A stretch of DNA of 64,000 nt from SG8-4 sp964598225 (GTDB taxonomy: Bacteria; Planctomycetota; Phycisphaerae; Sedimentisphaerales; Anaerobacaceae), in contig CAZRBG010000021.1 in the NCBI GenBank assembly GCA_964598225.1, positions 18,176 to 82,175 of the forward strand, given 5' to 3'. The notes under the pieces were generated by a model. The model worked only from the letters and a program-made list of their open reading frames with translations. It was not told where the DNA came from and made no database searches. Shown in pieces: positions 26,491 to 33,942 of this stretch; the stretch's first letter is position 1; every line of letters begins with the position of its first letter. A program made the translations under genes and the position numbers.

Positions 26491-27801
26491 ATGAGCGAGC
26501 GACACAAAACACAAAGCCTCAGACCCGTGGAAGTTCTGATCGTACTGGTGATGCTCCTATTTCTGCTGGCCGTTGTGCCGGTTGCATGTCGGAGAGTCAG
26601 GTCCACCGATTATCAATCCACCTGCGCCACAAACCTGTCGAGCCTGGGCAGGGCAATGCTGATCTACGCCAACGATTATGACGACAAATTGCCCCGCTCC
26701 GGCGGCAGAGAAAGTGTTTGGAGTTCACTTATTCCTAATTGGAAGGCGTTCAACCGTTTCGAAGCTTACGGTATGTCATCCAGCGGCAAAGGTGGCGTCG
26801 GAAGCATTTCATCCTGCCTCTATCTCTTAGTCAAATATACAGAAGTAACACCCAAGACATTTATCTGCCCACAGGATAAAGGAACCAGCGAGTTCAAACC
26901 AAGCAATGAAGGTGCTGTAAACATAGATCTTATTGACTTGTGGGACTTTGGCGCAGATCCATTTGACAATTGCAGCTACTCCTACCATATGCCTTTCTGC
27001 AAATACGCATTGGAATTATCGAGCGAGCCGGGGATGGCGGTCGCGGCCGACAAAAATCCGTTCATGCCATCTCTAATGGCAGAACCCAAGAATTTTATGC
27101 GTTTCCAACCAGAGGGCAGCAGAGAAGCAATCAAGGCAGGCAACGCACACCAGCACGACGATGAAGGACAGAACGTATTGTTTCTTGACAGCCACGTGAG
27201 TTTCGAGAAGAAATCCTACTGCGGCGTCAGAGATGATAACATCTACACCTTCTGGGACGGCGGTGACATACGGCGAGGTGCCCTACCCACTCATGCAGGT
27301 TCACCACAAGATAGAACAGACTCTTTTCTCGTACATGATTACCCAAGCGGAAGACCAAGCAGCGATCCCCCAGTAAAAGGCAGAGCCTGTTTTCTTGCCG
27401 ATACGCCTGTTTGGATAGAAGGCACGCTCGAACCGATTTCCGATGTCATCGAAGGACAAACGATGTGTAGGTCTGCCTGTGAAACACCGGGATTGTGGCC
27501 GAATCGAGTAGAGAAGGTCCAGGAGCATACCGGCACATTCGTTTGCCGCGACGTAGTCCTGGAAAATGCAAACAAAATCGGCGTAGTAGGCTCACACTGC
27601 TTCATGCTCGCCTCCGGCAAGTGGATCGCGGCACAAAACCTGACAAGCCGCATGAGCCTGCGAACCCTAAAGGGCGCCGTCGGAATCAAGAGCGTCACAG
27701 TGCGACCAACCGCCTATACCGGCAACGTCTACAACCTTAAGATCAAAAACTCCGACACCTACGCCGTAGGCAAAGACGCCATAATCGTCCGCGATTTCTA
27801 A
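26491..27801 (+). CDS. prepilin-like protein fused to C-terminal Hint domain
   Basis: The 436-residue protein starts at ATG 26491 after AGGGAG. Its N-terminus is a pilin-like leader and helix (SLRPVEVLIVLVMLLFLLAV) with Ser before the presumed cleavage point and Glu at position 5. The middle resembles the Planctomycete H-X9-DG pilin-like secreted proteins (HDDEGQNVLFLDSHVSFE). From Cys300 (CFLADTPVWIEG) to the C-terminus is a Hint (hedgehog/intein) domain, with His369 in VGSHCFMLASGKWIA and an ending block VYNLKIKNSDTYAVG then IIVRDF. The usual terminal His-Asn is absent, so splicing is unlikely but N-S acyl shift and cleavage are possible. No sequence follows the Hint domain. Function is unknown. 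Confidence 0.75.
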   Translation: MSERHKTQSLRPVEVLIVLVMLLFLLAVVPVACRRVRSTDYQSTCATNLSSLGRAMLIYANDYDDKLPRSGGRESVWSSLIPNWKAFNRFEAYGMSSSGKGGVGSISSCLYLLVKYTEVTPKTFICPQDKGTSEFKPSNEGAVNIDLIDLWDFGADPFDNCSYSYHMPFCKYALELSSEPGMAVAADKNPFMPSLMAEPKNFMRFQPEGSREAIKAGNAHQHDDEGQNVLFLDSHVSFEKKSYCGVRDDNIYTFWDGGDIRRGALPTHAGSPQDRTDSFLVHDYPSGRPSSDPPVKGRACFLADTPVWIEGTLEPISDVIEGQTMCRSACETPGLWPNRVEKVQEHTGTFVCRDVVLENANKIGVVGSHCFMLASGKWIAAQNLTSRMSLRTLKGAVGIKSVTVRPTAYTGNVYNLKIKNSDTYAVGKDAIIVRDF

Positions 27802-27808
27802 TAAACTT

Positions 27809-27842
27809 AAACTGACCGACTCACACTGTCATTCCTGCGAAG
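27809..27842. repeat. partial CATTCCTGC-family repeat
   Basis: AAACTGACCGACTC followed by TGTCATTCCTGCGAAG is the reverse complement, with small changes, of 33902-33936. It shows that the repeat unit extends beyond the palindrome. It lies just after the Hint-domain gene. Confidence 0.6.
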
Positions 27843-27984
27843 CCTTCTCTGCGGTCTCGGCGACCTTGGCGGTGAATCTGCTTCTGAAGGCTCCTCAATC
27901 GACAGAATGTAAAGGGGGTTGACAGAAAGATTGATAGCTCCTAAAATCCACCCGCAATTTATGGTTCTATGATGGGGTTTTGGA

Positions 27985-28347
27985 ATGGCGGCGATCAAGC
28001 CGAAGATTAAAGTCGACTACATGGGAAGCGCCACGGTGGTTAGCTTCACGGACGAGAAAATCCTCGAAGAGAAGGACATCAGCGAGCTTCAGGCTTCGAT
28101 CATGTCGCTTATCGAGTCCGATACCGGCAAGATAAGGCTGATTCTCGATTTCGGCAACGTCCGATTTTTGTCTTCGGCGGTTCTGGGCATGCTGATAAGG
28201 ATCAGCAAAAGGGTCCACGAGCGGGACGGGTTGCTGAAACTTTGCAACATCAGTCCCAAAATCTACGAAATTTTCAAAATAACGCGACTTACCAAAACCT
28301 TCGATATATATAGCGACGTGGAAAGTGCGGCCGAGGATATGGCATGA
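27985..28347 (+). CDS. STAS-domain anti-sigma factor antagonist-like protein
   Basis: The 120-residue single-domain protein matches SpoIIAA/RsbV-type antagonists: a central strand LILDFGNVRFLSSAVLGMLI carries the serines (FLSSAV) where such proteins are phosphorylated. It would bind a kinase/anti-sigma partner when unphosphorylated. It is followed by an RsbW-like ATPase gene 93 bases downstream, as expected for a partner-switch pair. A repeat hairpin lies between them. No sigma factor gene is seen in the window. Confidence 0.88.
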   Translation: MAAIKPKIKVDYMGSATVVSFTDEKILEEKDISELQASIMSLIESDTGKIRLILDFGNVRFLSSAVLGMLIRISKRVHERDGLLKLCNISPKIYEIFKITRLTKTFDIYSDVESAAEDMA

Positions 28348-28364
28348 GCCGCACGGCATATTAC

Positions 28365-28420
28365 GTTCTGCGTTCTGCGTTTTGCGGAGCTCGCGGCACG
28401 CCGAACGCAGAACGAAGAAC
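28365..28420. repeat. long hairpin between STAS and RsbW-like genes
   Basis: GTTCTGCGTTCTGCGTT (28365-28381) and AACGCAGAACGAAGAAC (28404-28420) form a 17-base stem with one mismatch and a 22-base loop. It could attenuate or stabilise the transcript between the two genes; it may also be a dispersed repeat. Confidence 0.6.
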
Positions 28421-28440
28421 GCTGTTTACTATGAGGATCC

Positions 28441-28878
28441 ATGGTGTCAGAAGCACCAGCCAACTGCTCGATAGTTGTTGAAAGCAAGTCATCCGCTGTT
28501 GTTGGCGTGTGCAATCAGATTCTTTCCAAGCTCAAGGAGCACAATTTCGACAAGGACGACATTTTCGCCGTTCATCTGACCTTCGAGGAAGCCTTTTTGA
28601 ACGCAGTCAAGCACGGCAACAAGATGGATCCGACCAAGAAAGTTAAAATCGACTACACCGTCGACGACAAAAAGGTGGAGATTTCTATAACGGATGAAGG
28701 AGCCGGATTCGAGCCCGGCTCAGTGGCCGATCCGCGATTCGGGCCCGGGCTCTACCAGCCCGGAGGCAGAGGATTGCTCCTGATGAACTCGTACATGGAC
28801 ACTGTCAAATATAACGAGCAGGGCAATCGCGTGTACATGGTCAGGTACAAGGAAAAACCGGATCTTACGACGAGCTGA
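28441..28878 (+). CDS. RsbW-like ATP-binding protein (HATPase, anti-sigma regulatory kinase)
   Basis: The 145-residue protein is a single GHKL ATPase domain: the N-box EEAFLNAVKHGNK, G1 box ITDEGAGFEPG, and GPGLYQPGGRGLLLMNSYMD as the ATP-lid and G2 region. It resembles SpoIIAB/RsbW kinases that phosphorylate STAS antagonists and bind sigma factors or other targets. Position next to the STAS gene fits. The partner that is finally controlled cannot be told from this window. Confidence 0.88.
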   Translation: MVSEAPANCSIVVESKSSAVVGVCNQILSKLKEHNFDKDDIFAVHLTFEEAFLNAVKHGNKMDPTKKVKIDYTVDDKKVEISITDEGAGFEPGSVADPRFGPGLYQPGGRGLLLMNSYMDTVKYNEQGNRVYMVRYKEKPDLTTS

Positions 28879-28965
28879 GGAGTTGGACTCATATAATATG
28901 TCAAAGAAGCCGTTGCCTGTCAGAACGCCTGCAGGCCCGGCGGGAGATAAGAGGAATGTCTGCGT

Positions 28966-29640
28966 ATGATTAAGGAAATAGCTGTATCTTTTGTTTTCAT
29001 GCTTGTTCTATGCGGTTGCGCGTCCTCATCGGGCCCGCAGGTCGTTGGAAATCCCGTTTCCGGCGAACCCTGGAATATTACCCCGAAGTCCGCAGAGCAG
29101 AAGCCGGAATCGGCATCTGTCGAGCCGGCGCCCGGGCCGAAGCCGGTTCGCAGCGAAGTTCCGGCGGACTGGCTGCCGCCGTCTGGAATCGAAAAACAAT
29201 GGAACGCGATAGTGCTGCACCACTCGGCGACAGAGAACGGCAACGCCGCTATTTTCGACAGGACGCACCGTGAAGAGAACCACTGGGACGGCGTAGGATA
29301 TGACTTTGTCATTGGCAACGGCACAAACAGCGGCGACGGGCAGGTGGAAGTAACATTTCGCTGGAAGCAGCAAGTCGCCGGCGCCCATTGCGGCGGAACT
29401 CCGGATAATTGGGCAAACGAGAAAGCCGTCGGGATTTGCCTTGTCGGCAATTTCAACAGGACCATACCCACAGATAGACAGATGCGGTCGCTGGTTAAAC
29501 TGGTCCGTTTTCTACAGAAAAGATACGGAATCCCCACCTCGCAGGTTTACGGCCACTGCAGCACTCCGGGAGCGAGAATCACCGAGTGCCCCGGCAGAAA
29601 TTTTCCGCTTCAAGGGTTTAAGAAAATGCTCGAATCCTGA
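28966..29640 (+). CDS. N-acetylmuramoyl-L-alanine amidase lipoprotein (Amidase_2/PGRP)
   Basis: The 224-residue protein has a lipobox (VLCGC) and a peptidoglycan amidase domain from about residue 75. Zinc ligands are clear: His in AIVLHHSAT, His in YGHCSTPGA, and Cys in TECPGRNFP. WDGVGYDFVIGNG and ICLVGNFNRTIPT are typical family segments. It cleaves the bond between MurNAc and L-Ala in the cell wall, from the outer or inner membrane face. It lies downstream of the STAS/RsbW-like pair on the same strand. Confidence 0.9.
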   Translation: MIKEIAVSFVFMLVLCGCASSSGPQVVGNPVSGEPWNITPKSAEQKPESASVEPAPGPKPVRSEVPADWLPPSGIEKQWNAIVLHHSATENGNAAIFDRTHREENHWDGVGYDFVIGNGTNSGDGQVEVTFRWKQQVAGAHCGGTPDNWANEKAVGICLVGNFNRTIPTDRQMRSLVKLVRFLQKRYGIPTSQVYGHCSTPGARITECPGRNFPLQGFKKMLES

Positions 29641-29828
29641 GCCGGATATTGCCGTCAATGTCCCCGGAGACGAGTCTGTTGCGTCCGATAAACACACTCT
29701 CAGATACTGAAAACGGACTTTATATCCAAAATTATCGCAAAATATTCACAGCTTGAAAAGTTGCCCGGCGATTATACCGAAGTTTCCAGCTAAAGCATTA
29801 TGACAAGAGCAAACTGGGAACCGATCGA

Positions 29829-30299
29829 ATGAATATATACGAATCACTATCATCGCCGGAATTGATTCTGAACGAGCAAATAGCACGGCAGGTCTTCGAG
29901 ATACTCCCTGAAGCGGGACCGCTGATGCTGATCGTTGACCGCCAGGGCAATACCTGGCCCAGCAACTCGCATGATTTCGCCGAGCTGAATATCGACGAAA
30001 CAATGCTCAGAGAGATATGTGCTCAGATTGACGACGGCGCCGAGCCGGTAATGACGCATATCGACGATTGCAGCATAGTGGCGACTCAATTAACCACCGA
30101 GAGGAACAACTGTGGATATGTAATCCTGGCCCTGCCGAAATACACCCCCGAATCAACACTGGCCAATATCGACCTTATCGAAATGCTGCTCAATCAACTG
30201 AGCCTTATCGCCAGGCTGATCGAGAAAAGCAATCAGTTGTATGAGGTTCACATGAGACATTATTACGCCCCCGCTGAGAGCGAGATAATGGCGAATTGA
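29829..30299 (+). CDS. hypothetical protein, GAF/PAS-like small sensor domain possible
   Basis: I do not recognise this 156-residue protein. It lacks a signal peptide and membrane helices. Two strand-rich blocks (GPLMLIVDRQGNTWPSN; CSIVATQLTTERNNCGYVIL) and a long C-terminal helix (LIEMLLNQLSLIARLIEKS) resemble the layout of a GAF or PAS sensor domain ending in a linker helix. It lies between the amidase and GH10-like genes on the same strand, near the STAS/RsbW-like pair. A sensory role is only a guess from shape. The initiation ATG 29829 has no strong binding site in the preceding bases. Confidence 0.6.
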   Translation: MNIYESLSSPELILNEQIARQVFEILPEAGPLMLIVDRQGNTWPSNSHDFAELNIDETMLREICAQIDDGAEPVMTHIDDCSIVATQLTTERNNCGYVILALPKYTPESTLANIDLIEMLLNQLSLIARLIEKSNQLYEVHMRHYYAPAESEIMAN

Positions 30300-30375
30300 A
30301 TCTTCTTTCGAACAGGTACAGGTTCACAACACGTCTTCACATCTGAAAAAATAGGGCAAGTGTGCAAAGATTGAA

Positions 30376-30404
30376 TTGCCTTTCGGCAACGCTGCCGCTA
30401 TAAT
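30376..30404 (+). promoter_or_regulatory. promoter for GH10-like operon
   Basis: TTGCCT (30376-30381), a 17-base spacer and a perfect TATAAT (30399-30404). Transcription would start near 30411, giving a 110-base leader that includes a CCACCCTATGGGGCGG hairpin-like segment (30447-30462) before the GTG at 30522. Confidence 0.55.
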
Positions 30405-30521
30405 TGCCGAGAAGTGGCTTGGTATAGCGAATGAGAGCTGTAATTTCCACCCTATGGGGCGGGACGTAGATGCTCGGCACCAGGGCCTGGAGCAGTAAAC
30501 AGGAATAAACGAAAGGCCAAA

Positions 30522-32000
30522 GTGAAATTCCGGGTCTTTAAGAACGGCAAAGTGGTCAAGAAATTCACCCTATGCGGCGCCTATCTCTTCGGCGGGGACG
30601 GCATAGGTATCCGCAAAGCACAGGTTACTTTCAAAGACGGCTTGATTCACTGTACCAGACCAAATCTGGATACGGCGGGATTGGCCCTGCTCTGGCCCGT
30701 CGAGGGCTTCGGGCGGGTCCTACTGCCGACAACTTGCCTGCCGGAGAAAGAAACACCGTATAACCTGAACGTGGAGATAGCACGCGCAAAGTTCATGCAG
30801 ATAGTGAATAAGCGTGAGGAGTGGTCTTTCTTCAACAGCATCGAGGGCCTGACGGATCTGCTCAAAGAAGCTCAGGATTTATTCATCAAAGCAATTCAGA
30901 ATATCGCGGATTCTTCCAAAGCCTCGAAACTCGCGGATGAATCGCTAAAAAAGGGCATAATCGTCTCCGAGAAACTGGCGATAAAACAGGCCGAATCGCA
31001 GGTCAAGGCAAAAGCGGGCGGCCCGGTCAGCTCACAAATCTACTTAGGCTGCAGCGTTAGTCCGGCACGGATCGACGATCCGGTCTACATCGAGCATCTG
31101 CTCAAGTCGTTTGGCTCGGTAACAATCCCTCTTAACTGGGGTCGAATCGAAAAGAGCAAGGGAGAATTCGATTTTTCGACGATTGACGCCTGTATCGAAG
31201 CACTCGGCAAGAAAAAGCTGGTGTTATGTGCGGGACCCCTTTTGCGTTTTTCAAAGGAGTTTCTGCCCGATTGGCTGATCGACAGCGGTGCCGGTTTCGA
31301 GAAAATCAGGGATACGGCGTATCGCTTCATAACCAAGATAGTTGCACGTTACAGCCGCAATATTCGCATGTGGCATTCCATAAGCGGCCTGAACATACAC
31401 AACCATTTCGGATTCGGCTTCGAGCAGATTCTGGAAATGACGCGTGCGGCCAACATGGCGGTCAAGCAGGCCAGTAATAAGGCGGTGAAGATTATAGAGG
31501 TCAGCAATCCGTGGGGCGAATACTATGCGAGCACGCCTAACAGTATTCCGCCGCTGGTTTACATGGATATGGTCGTCCAAAGCGGCGTACCTTTCGACGG
31601 TTTCGGTCTTCAAATGAGGTTCGGCAGGAACCAGTCTGGAATGCACGTAAGAGATATGATGCAGATTTCGGCGATCCTCGATTATTTGGGGCCTATATCA
31701 AAGCCATTGCATCTGACGAATGTAGCCGTACCCGACAGAAACGGCGAAGGTCCGCAGAACGGTAAAGTGGCCGGTATATGGCACAAACCGTGGGATGAAG
31801 CACAACAGGGCCGATGGATCAAACAATTCTGTATAATAGCGATCAGCAAGCCGTTTGTCCACTCGATAACCTATTCGAATCTTGTTGATTCCGACGGCAG
31901 CGCAATAGCCGGCAGCGGCCTGCTTTCCGACAAGCTCGAGCCAAAGGAGTCGTTCAAAGAGTTTCAGAAATTACACGATAGTATTTTTCGCCGGCCCTGA
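30522..32000 (+). CDS. GH10-like (endo-xylanase fold) protein without catalytic glutamates
   Basis: The 492-residue protein starts at GTG 30522 (GAAAGG just upstream). Residues 1-165 form an N-terminal beta/helical domain without a signal peptide. From about residue 170 it follows the GH10 TIM barrel closely, with recognisable SGVPFDGFGLQMRFGR where xylanases have GVPIDGIGLQ. But the acid/base segment, usually WDVVNE, reads WHSISG (residues 284-289), and the nucleophile segment, usually ITELD, reads LTNVA (Asn400). Both catalytic Glu are thus missing. It heads an operon with ComEA-like and lipoprotein genes. It may be a carbohydrate-binding pseudoenzyme; cytoplasmic location is implied. Confidence 0.78.
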   Translation: MKFRVFKNGKVVKKFTLCGAYLFGGDGIGIRKAQVTFKDGLIHCTRPNLDTAGLALLWPVEGFGRVLLPTTCLPEKETPYNLNVEIARAKFMQIVNKREEWSFFNSIEGLTDLLKEAQDLFIKAIQNIADSSKASKLADESLKKGIIVSEKLAIKQAESQVKAKAGGPVSSQIYLGCSVSPARIDDPVYIEHLLKSFGSVTIPLNWGRIEKSKGEFDFSTIDACIEALGKKKLVLCAGPLLRFSKEFLPDWLIDSGAGFEKIRDTAYRFITKIVARYSRNIRMWHSISGLNIHNHFGFGFEQILEMTRAANMAVKQASNKAVKIIEVSNPWGEYYASTPNSIPPLVYMDMVVQSGVPFDGFGLQMRFGRNQSGMHVRDMMQISAILDYLGPISKPLHLTNVAVPDRNGEGPQNGKVAGIWHKPWDEAQQGRWIKQFCIIAISKPFVHSITYSNLVDSDGSAIAGSGLLSDKLEPKESFKEFQKLHDSIFRRP

Positions 32001-32050
32001 TTCGATCACGTGACCGGCGTTCGAATTATCCAACCGGCGGGCGATACGTA

Positions 32051-32431
32051 ATGGACCATACGAGACAAAACAGTATTCAATCTTTCGCGTTTGTGCTCAG
32101 CGTGTTTGTCGCACTGGGCCTTTGCTTCGATTTCGTTCCGCGTCCTTCGGCGGCTGTTTCATCATCAAACAGCCAAGGCATCGAACTTGGGAGCCGCATT
32201 AATCCGAATATAGCTTCGGCTGAGAGTCTGGCCAGGTTGCCGGGAATTGGACCGAAGAGAGCCGGGGCAATCGTAGCATATCGAGACAACTGCAATCGAA
32301 TGCCAGCCTTCACAGAAAGCAGGGATTTACAGAACGTCAAGGGAATAGGCCCAAAAACAGTTAAAAACATAGAGGTATGGATGGATTTTAATAGCATGAG
32401 CGGCAACGTATACGGCGGTAAGCGGAATTAA
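32051..32431 (+). CDS. ComEA-like helix-hairpin-helix protein
   Basis: The 126-residue protein has an N-terminal hydrophobic segment (FVLSVFVALGLCFDFV) and two helix-hairpin-helix motifs, SLARLPGIGPKRAGAIVAYR and VKGIGPKTVKNIEVWMDF, which bind DNA non-specifically. This is the ComEA/T2SK-like layout: exported or membrane-tethered HhH, in other bacteria part of DNA uptake. Its stop lies 1 base before the ATG of the next gene. No other competence genes are seen nearby. Confidence 0.85.
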   Translation: MDHTRQNSIQSFAFVLSVFVALGLCFDFVPRPSAAVSSSNSQGIELGSRINPNIASAESLARLPGIGPKRAGAIVAYRDNCNRMPAFTESRDLQNVKGIGPKTVKNIEVWMDFNSMSGNVYGGKRN

Positions 32432-32432
32432 C

Positions 32433-32930
32433 ATGGGTGACTGGGAAATAAACAAACCGCTCGGCCATTGTTATGGCAAGGGCAGAAAAATCGAGCACGG
32501 GGAGGAATATTTCGGCGCGCTGGTAGAAACCCAAGAGGGACTGCAGCGAAGGGACTTCTGCGCCGAATACTGGGAGAGCGAGAATCCGCAGGTGTTCTGC
32601 TACTGGAAAACAAGATTGCCGGAGCCGGGTCAGAAAAAACAATTATTCGTCGACGATCAAATGTTGATGACCTTTTTCGAGCGTCTGGCAAACGAAACCG
32701 ATCAGGAAAAGGTGAACTTCCGCTTCGTTCTGACTCTGATATTGATGAGAAAAAAGCTGCTGAAATACGACGAGAGCAAAACCGAAGACGGCAAAGAAAT
32801 CTGGCGACTTAGAATACCGGGCGACAAATCCGCTGAAAATACCGCGGAAGTTGTGAATCCGCATCTCGACGAGGACCAAATCGAGCAGTTATCCTCGCAG
32901 ATAGGCGAGATTCTACATACGGATTTATGA
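32433..32930 (+). CDS. hypothetical protein with N-terminal Cys-containing domain
   Basis: The 165-residue cytosolic protein is not recognised. The N-terminus has spaced cysteines and aromatic residues (GHCYGKGRKIEHGEEYF, RRDFCAEYWE, VFCYWKTRL) that could bind zinc. The C-terminal half is helical and charged, ending in EQLSSQIGEILHTDL. It is sandwiched, with 1-base spacing upstream and an overlap or close gap downstream, between ComEA-like and lipoprotein genes, so the three are one translation unit. The cluster looks conserved in kind for Planctomycetes, by memory only. Confidence 0.65.
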   Translation: MGDWEINKPLGHCYGKGRKIEHGEEYFGALVETQEGLQRRDFCAEYWESENPQVFCYWKTRLPEPGQKKQLFVDDQMLMTFFERLANETDQEKVNFRFVLTLILMRKKLLKYDESKTEDGKEIWRLRIPGDKSAENTAEVVNPHLDEDQIEQLSSQIGEILHTDL

Positions 32931-32977
32931 AGCCTCGACAGAATAAGCTTGGGAACCAAAGAAGGAGCTTGGAAAAC

Positions 32978-33832
32978 ATGCCGGCGAAACTCGTCATACC
33001 CGTTGTTGCGGCAATGATTATTATCATTGGCTGCACACCTCAGATTCAAAAACCAACGGAAGTTTGCCCCGGCAAGGCGTCGGTTGTGGAGGCTCTGGCC
33101 GCGTTACAGGTGCAATCACAAAACGCTGTGCCTTTGAAAGCCCACGGAAAGAGCATTCTCGAGTTTTACGAGAAAGGAAAGGACAAGCCGAGCAAGGAAA
33201 GCCTCGACGTCAAGCTCAGAGTCAATCCTCCCGCCGAAATCTATCTACAAGGCGACAAGAGCCTCATGGCAAAAGCGTTTATGCTCGGCTCGAACGAAGA
33301 TATTTTCTGGCTGTCGATACGGCCGAAGGAAATCAGCGTTCACATCTGGGGCAGGTGGTCCGAGCAGGATTCGGCAGGTGGTCTTGTGATAAATCCCAGG
33401 AACCTGCTCGATGCTCTCGGCATCGGGCAAATAGATACAGACGCAGACTGGTCTCTGTCGAACGAAGGCGCCTACGATATACTCACAAAGAAAGAGCGTG
33501 GCGTAACGACCAAGAAAATCCATATCTTTTGCTGTGATTATCGCCCCAGAACAATCGAAGTATTCGATTCCCAGGGCCGGCCAACCGCTACTGCCGAATT
33601 GGACAGGTACGAACAGGTATCGGACGACTTTTTCGTCCCATCTCTGATAAGAGTCACAACATTACCCAGAGATGAAACTGAAAAACCGTTTACGGTTACC
33701 GTCAATCTTACCTCAATACAGTCAAGCAAAGAGTGGCCGCCACTACTATTCGAGCATCGTGATTCTCTGATGAGAGGCATCAAGAACGTGTACAGAATGG
33801 TAAACGGCAAACTGATAGAGCAGCTCCAATAG
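32978..33832 (+). CDS. outer membrane lipoprotein, LolB/DUF4292-like
   Basis: With ATG 32978 the 284-residue product has a standard lipoprotein signal (VVAAMIIIIGC) and GAAGGAG upstream at 32961; an in-frame ATG at 32927, overlapping the previous stop, would add 17 residues. The mature part is a beta-rich domain (SLDVKLRVNPPAEIYLQGD, IFWLSIRPKEISVHIWG) reminiscent of LolB/LolA-like or DUF4292 lipoprotein carriers. The role may be lipoprotein or LPS handling in the outer membrane; the neighbour WaaA makes LPS. Family identity is tentative. Confidence 0.65.
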   Translation: MPAKLVIPVVAAMIIIIGCTPQIQKPTEVCPGKASVVEALAALQVQSQNAVPLKAHGKSILEFYEKGKDKPSKESLDVKLRVNPPAEIYLQGDKSLMAKAFMLGSNEDIFWLSIRPKEISVHIWGRWSEQDSAGGLVINPRNLLDALGIGQIDTDADWSLSNEGAYDILTKKERGVTTKKIHIFCCDYRPRTIEVFDSQGRPTATAELDRYEQVSDDFFVPSLIRVTTLPRDETEKPFTVTVNLTSIQSSKEWPPLLFEHRDSLMRGIKNVYRMVNGKLIEQLQ

Positions 33833-33847
33833 ACGGCAATGAGTCGT

Positions 33848-33938
33848 TGTCATTCCTGCAAAGGCAGGAATGCAGAAGCTTATGAACAAATGGATTCCTG
33901 CCTTCGCAGGAATGACAAAGCGAGTCGGTCAGTTTGAT
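33848..33938. repeat. inverted CATTCCTGC palindrome pair
   Basis: Palindromes at 33852-33871 (ATTCCTGCAAAGGCAGGAAT) and 33894-33913 (ATTCCTGCCTTCGCAGGAAT) flank a 22-base spacer. A tail GCGAGTCGGTCAGTTT continues to 33936 and matches 27809-27822 in reverse. It lies between the convergent lipoprotein and waaA genes and could terminate both. Confidence 0.75.
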
Positions 33939-33942
33939 TACA

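Noticed and set aside
30447..30479. c-di-GMP (GEMM) riboswitch suggested by GGGACG
   Set aside because: The remaining conserved GEMM positions are absent and the outer TGCCGAG/CTCGGCA stem starts before the predicted transcription start.
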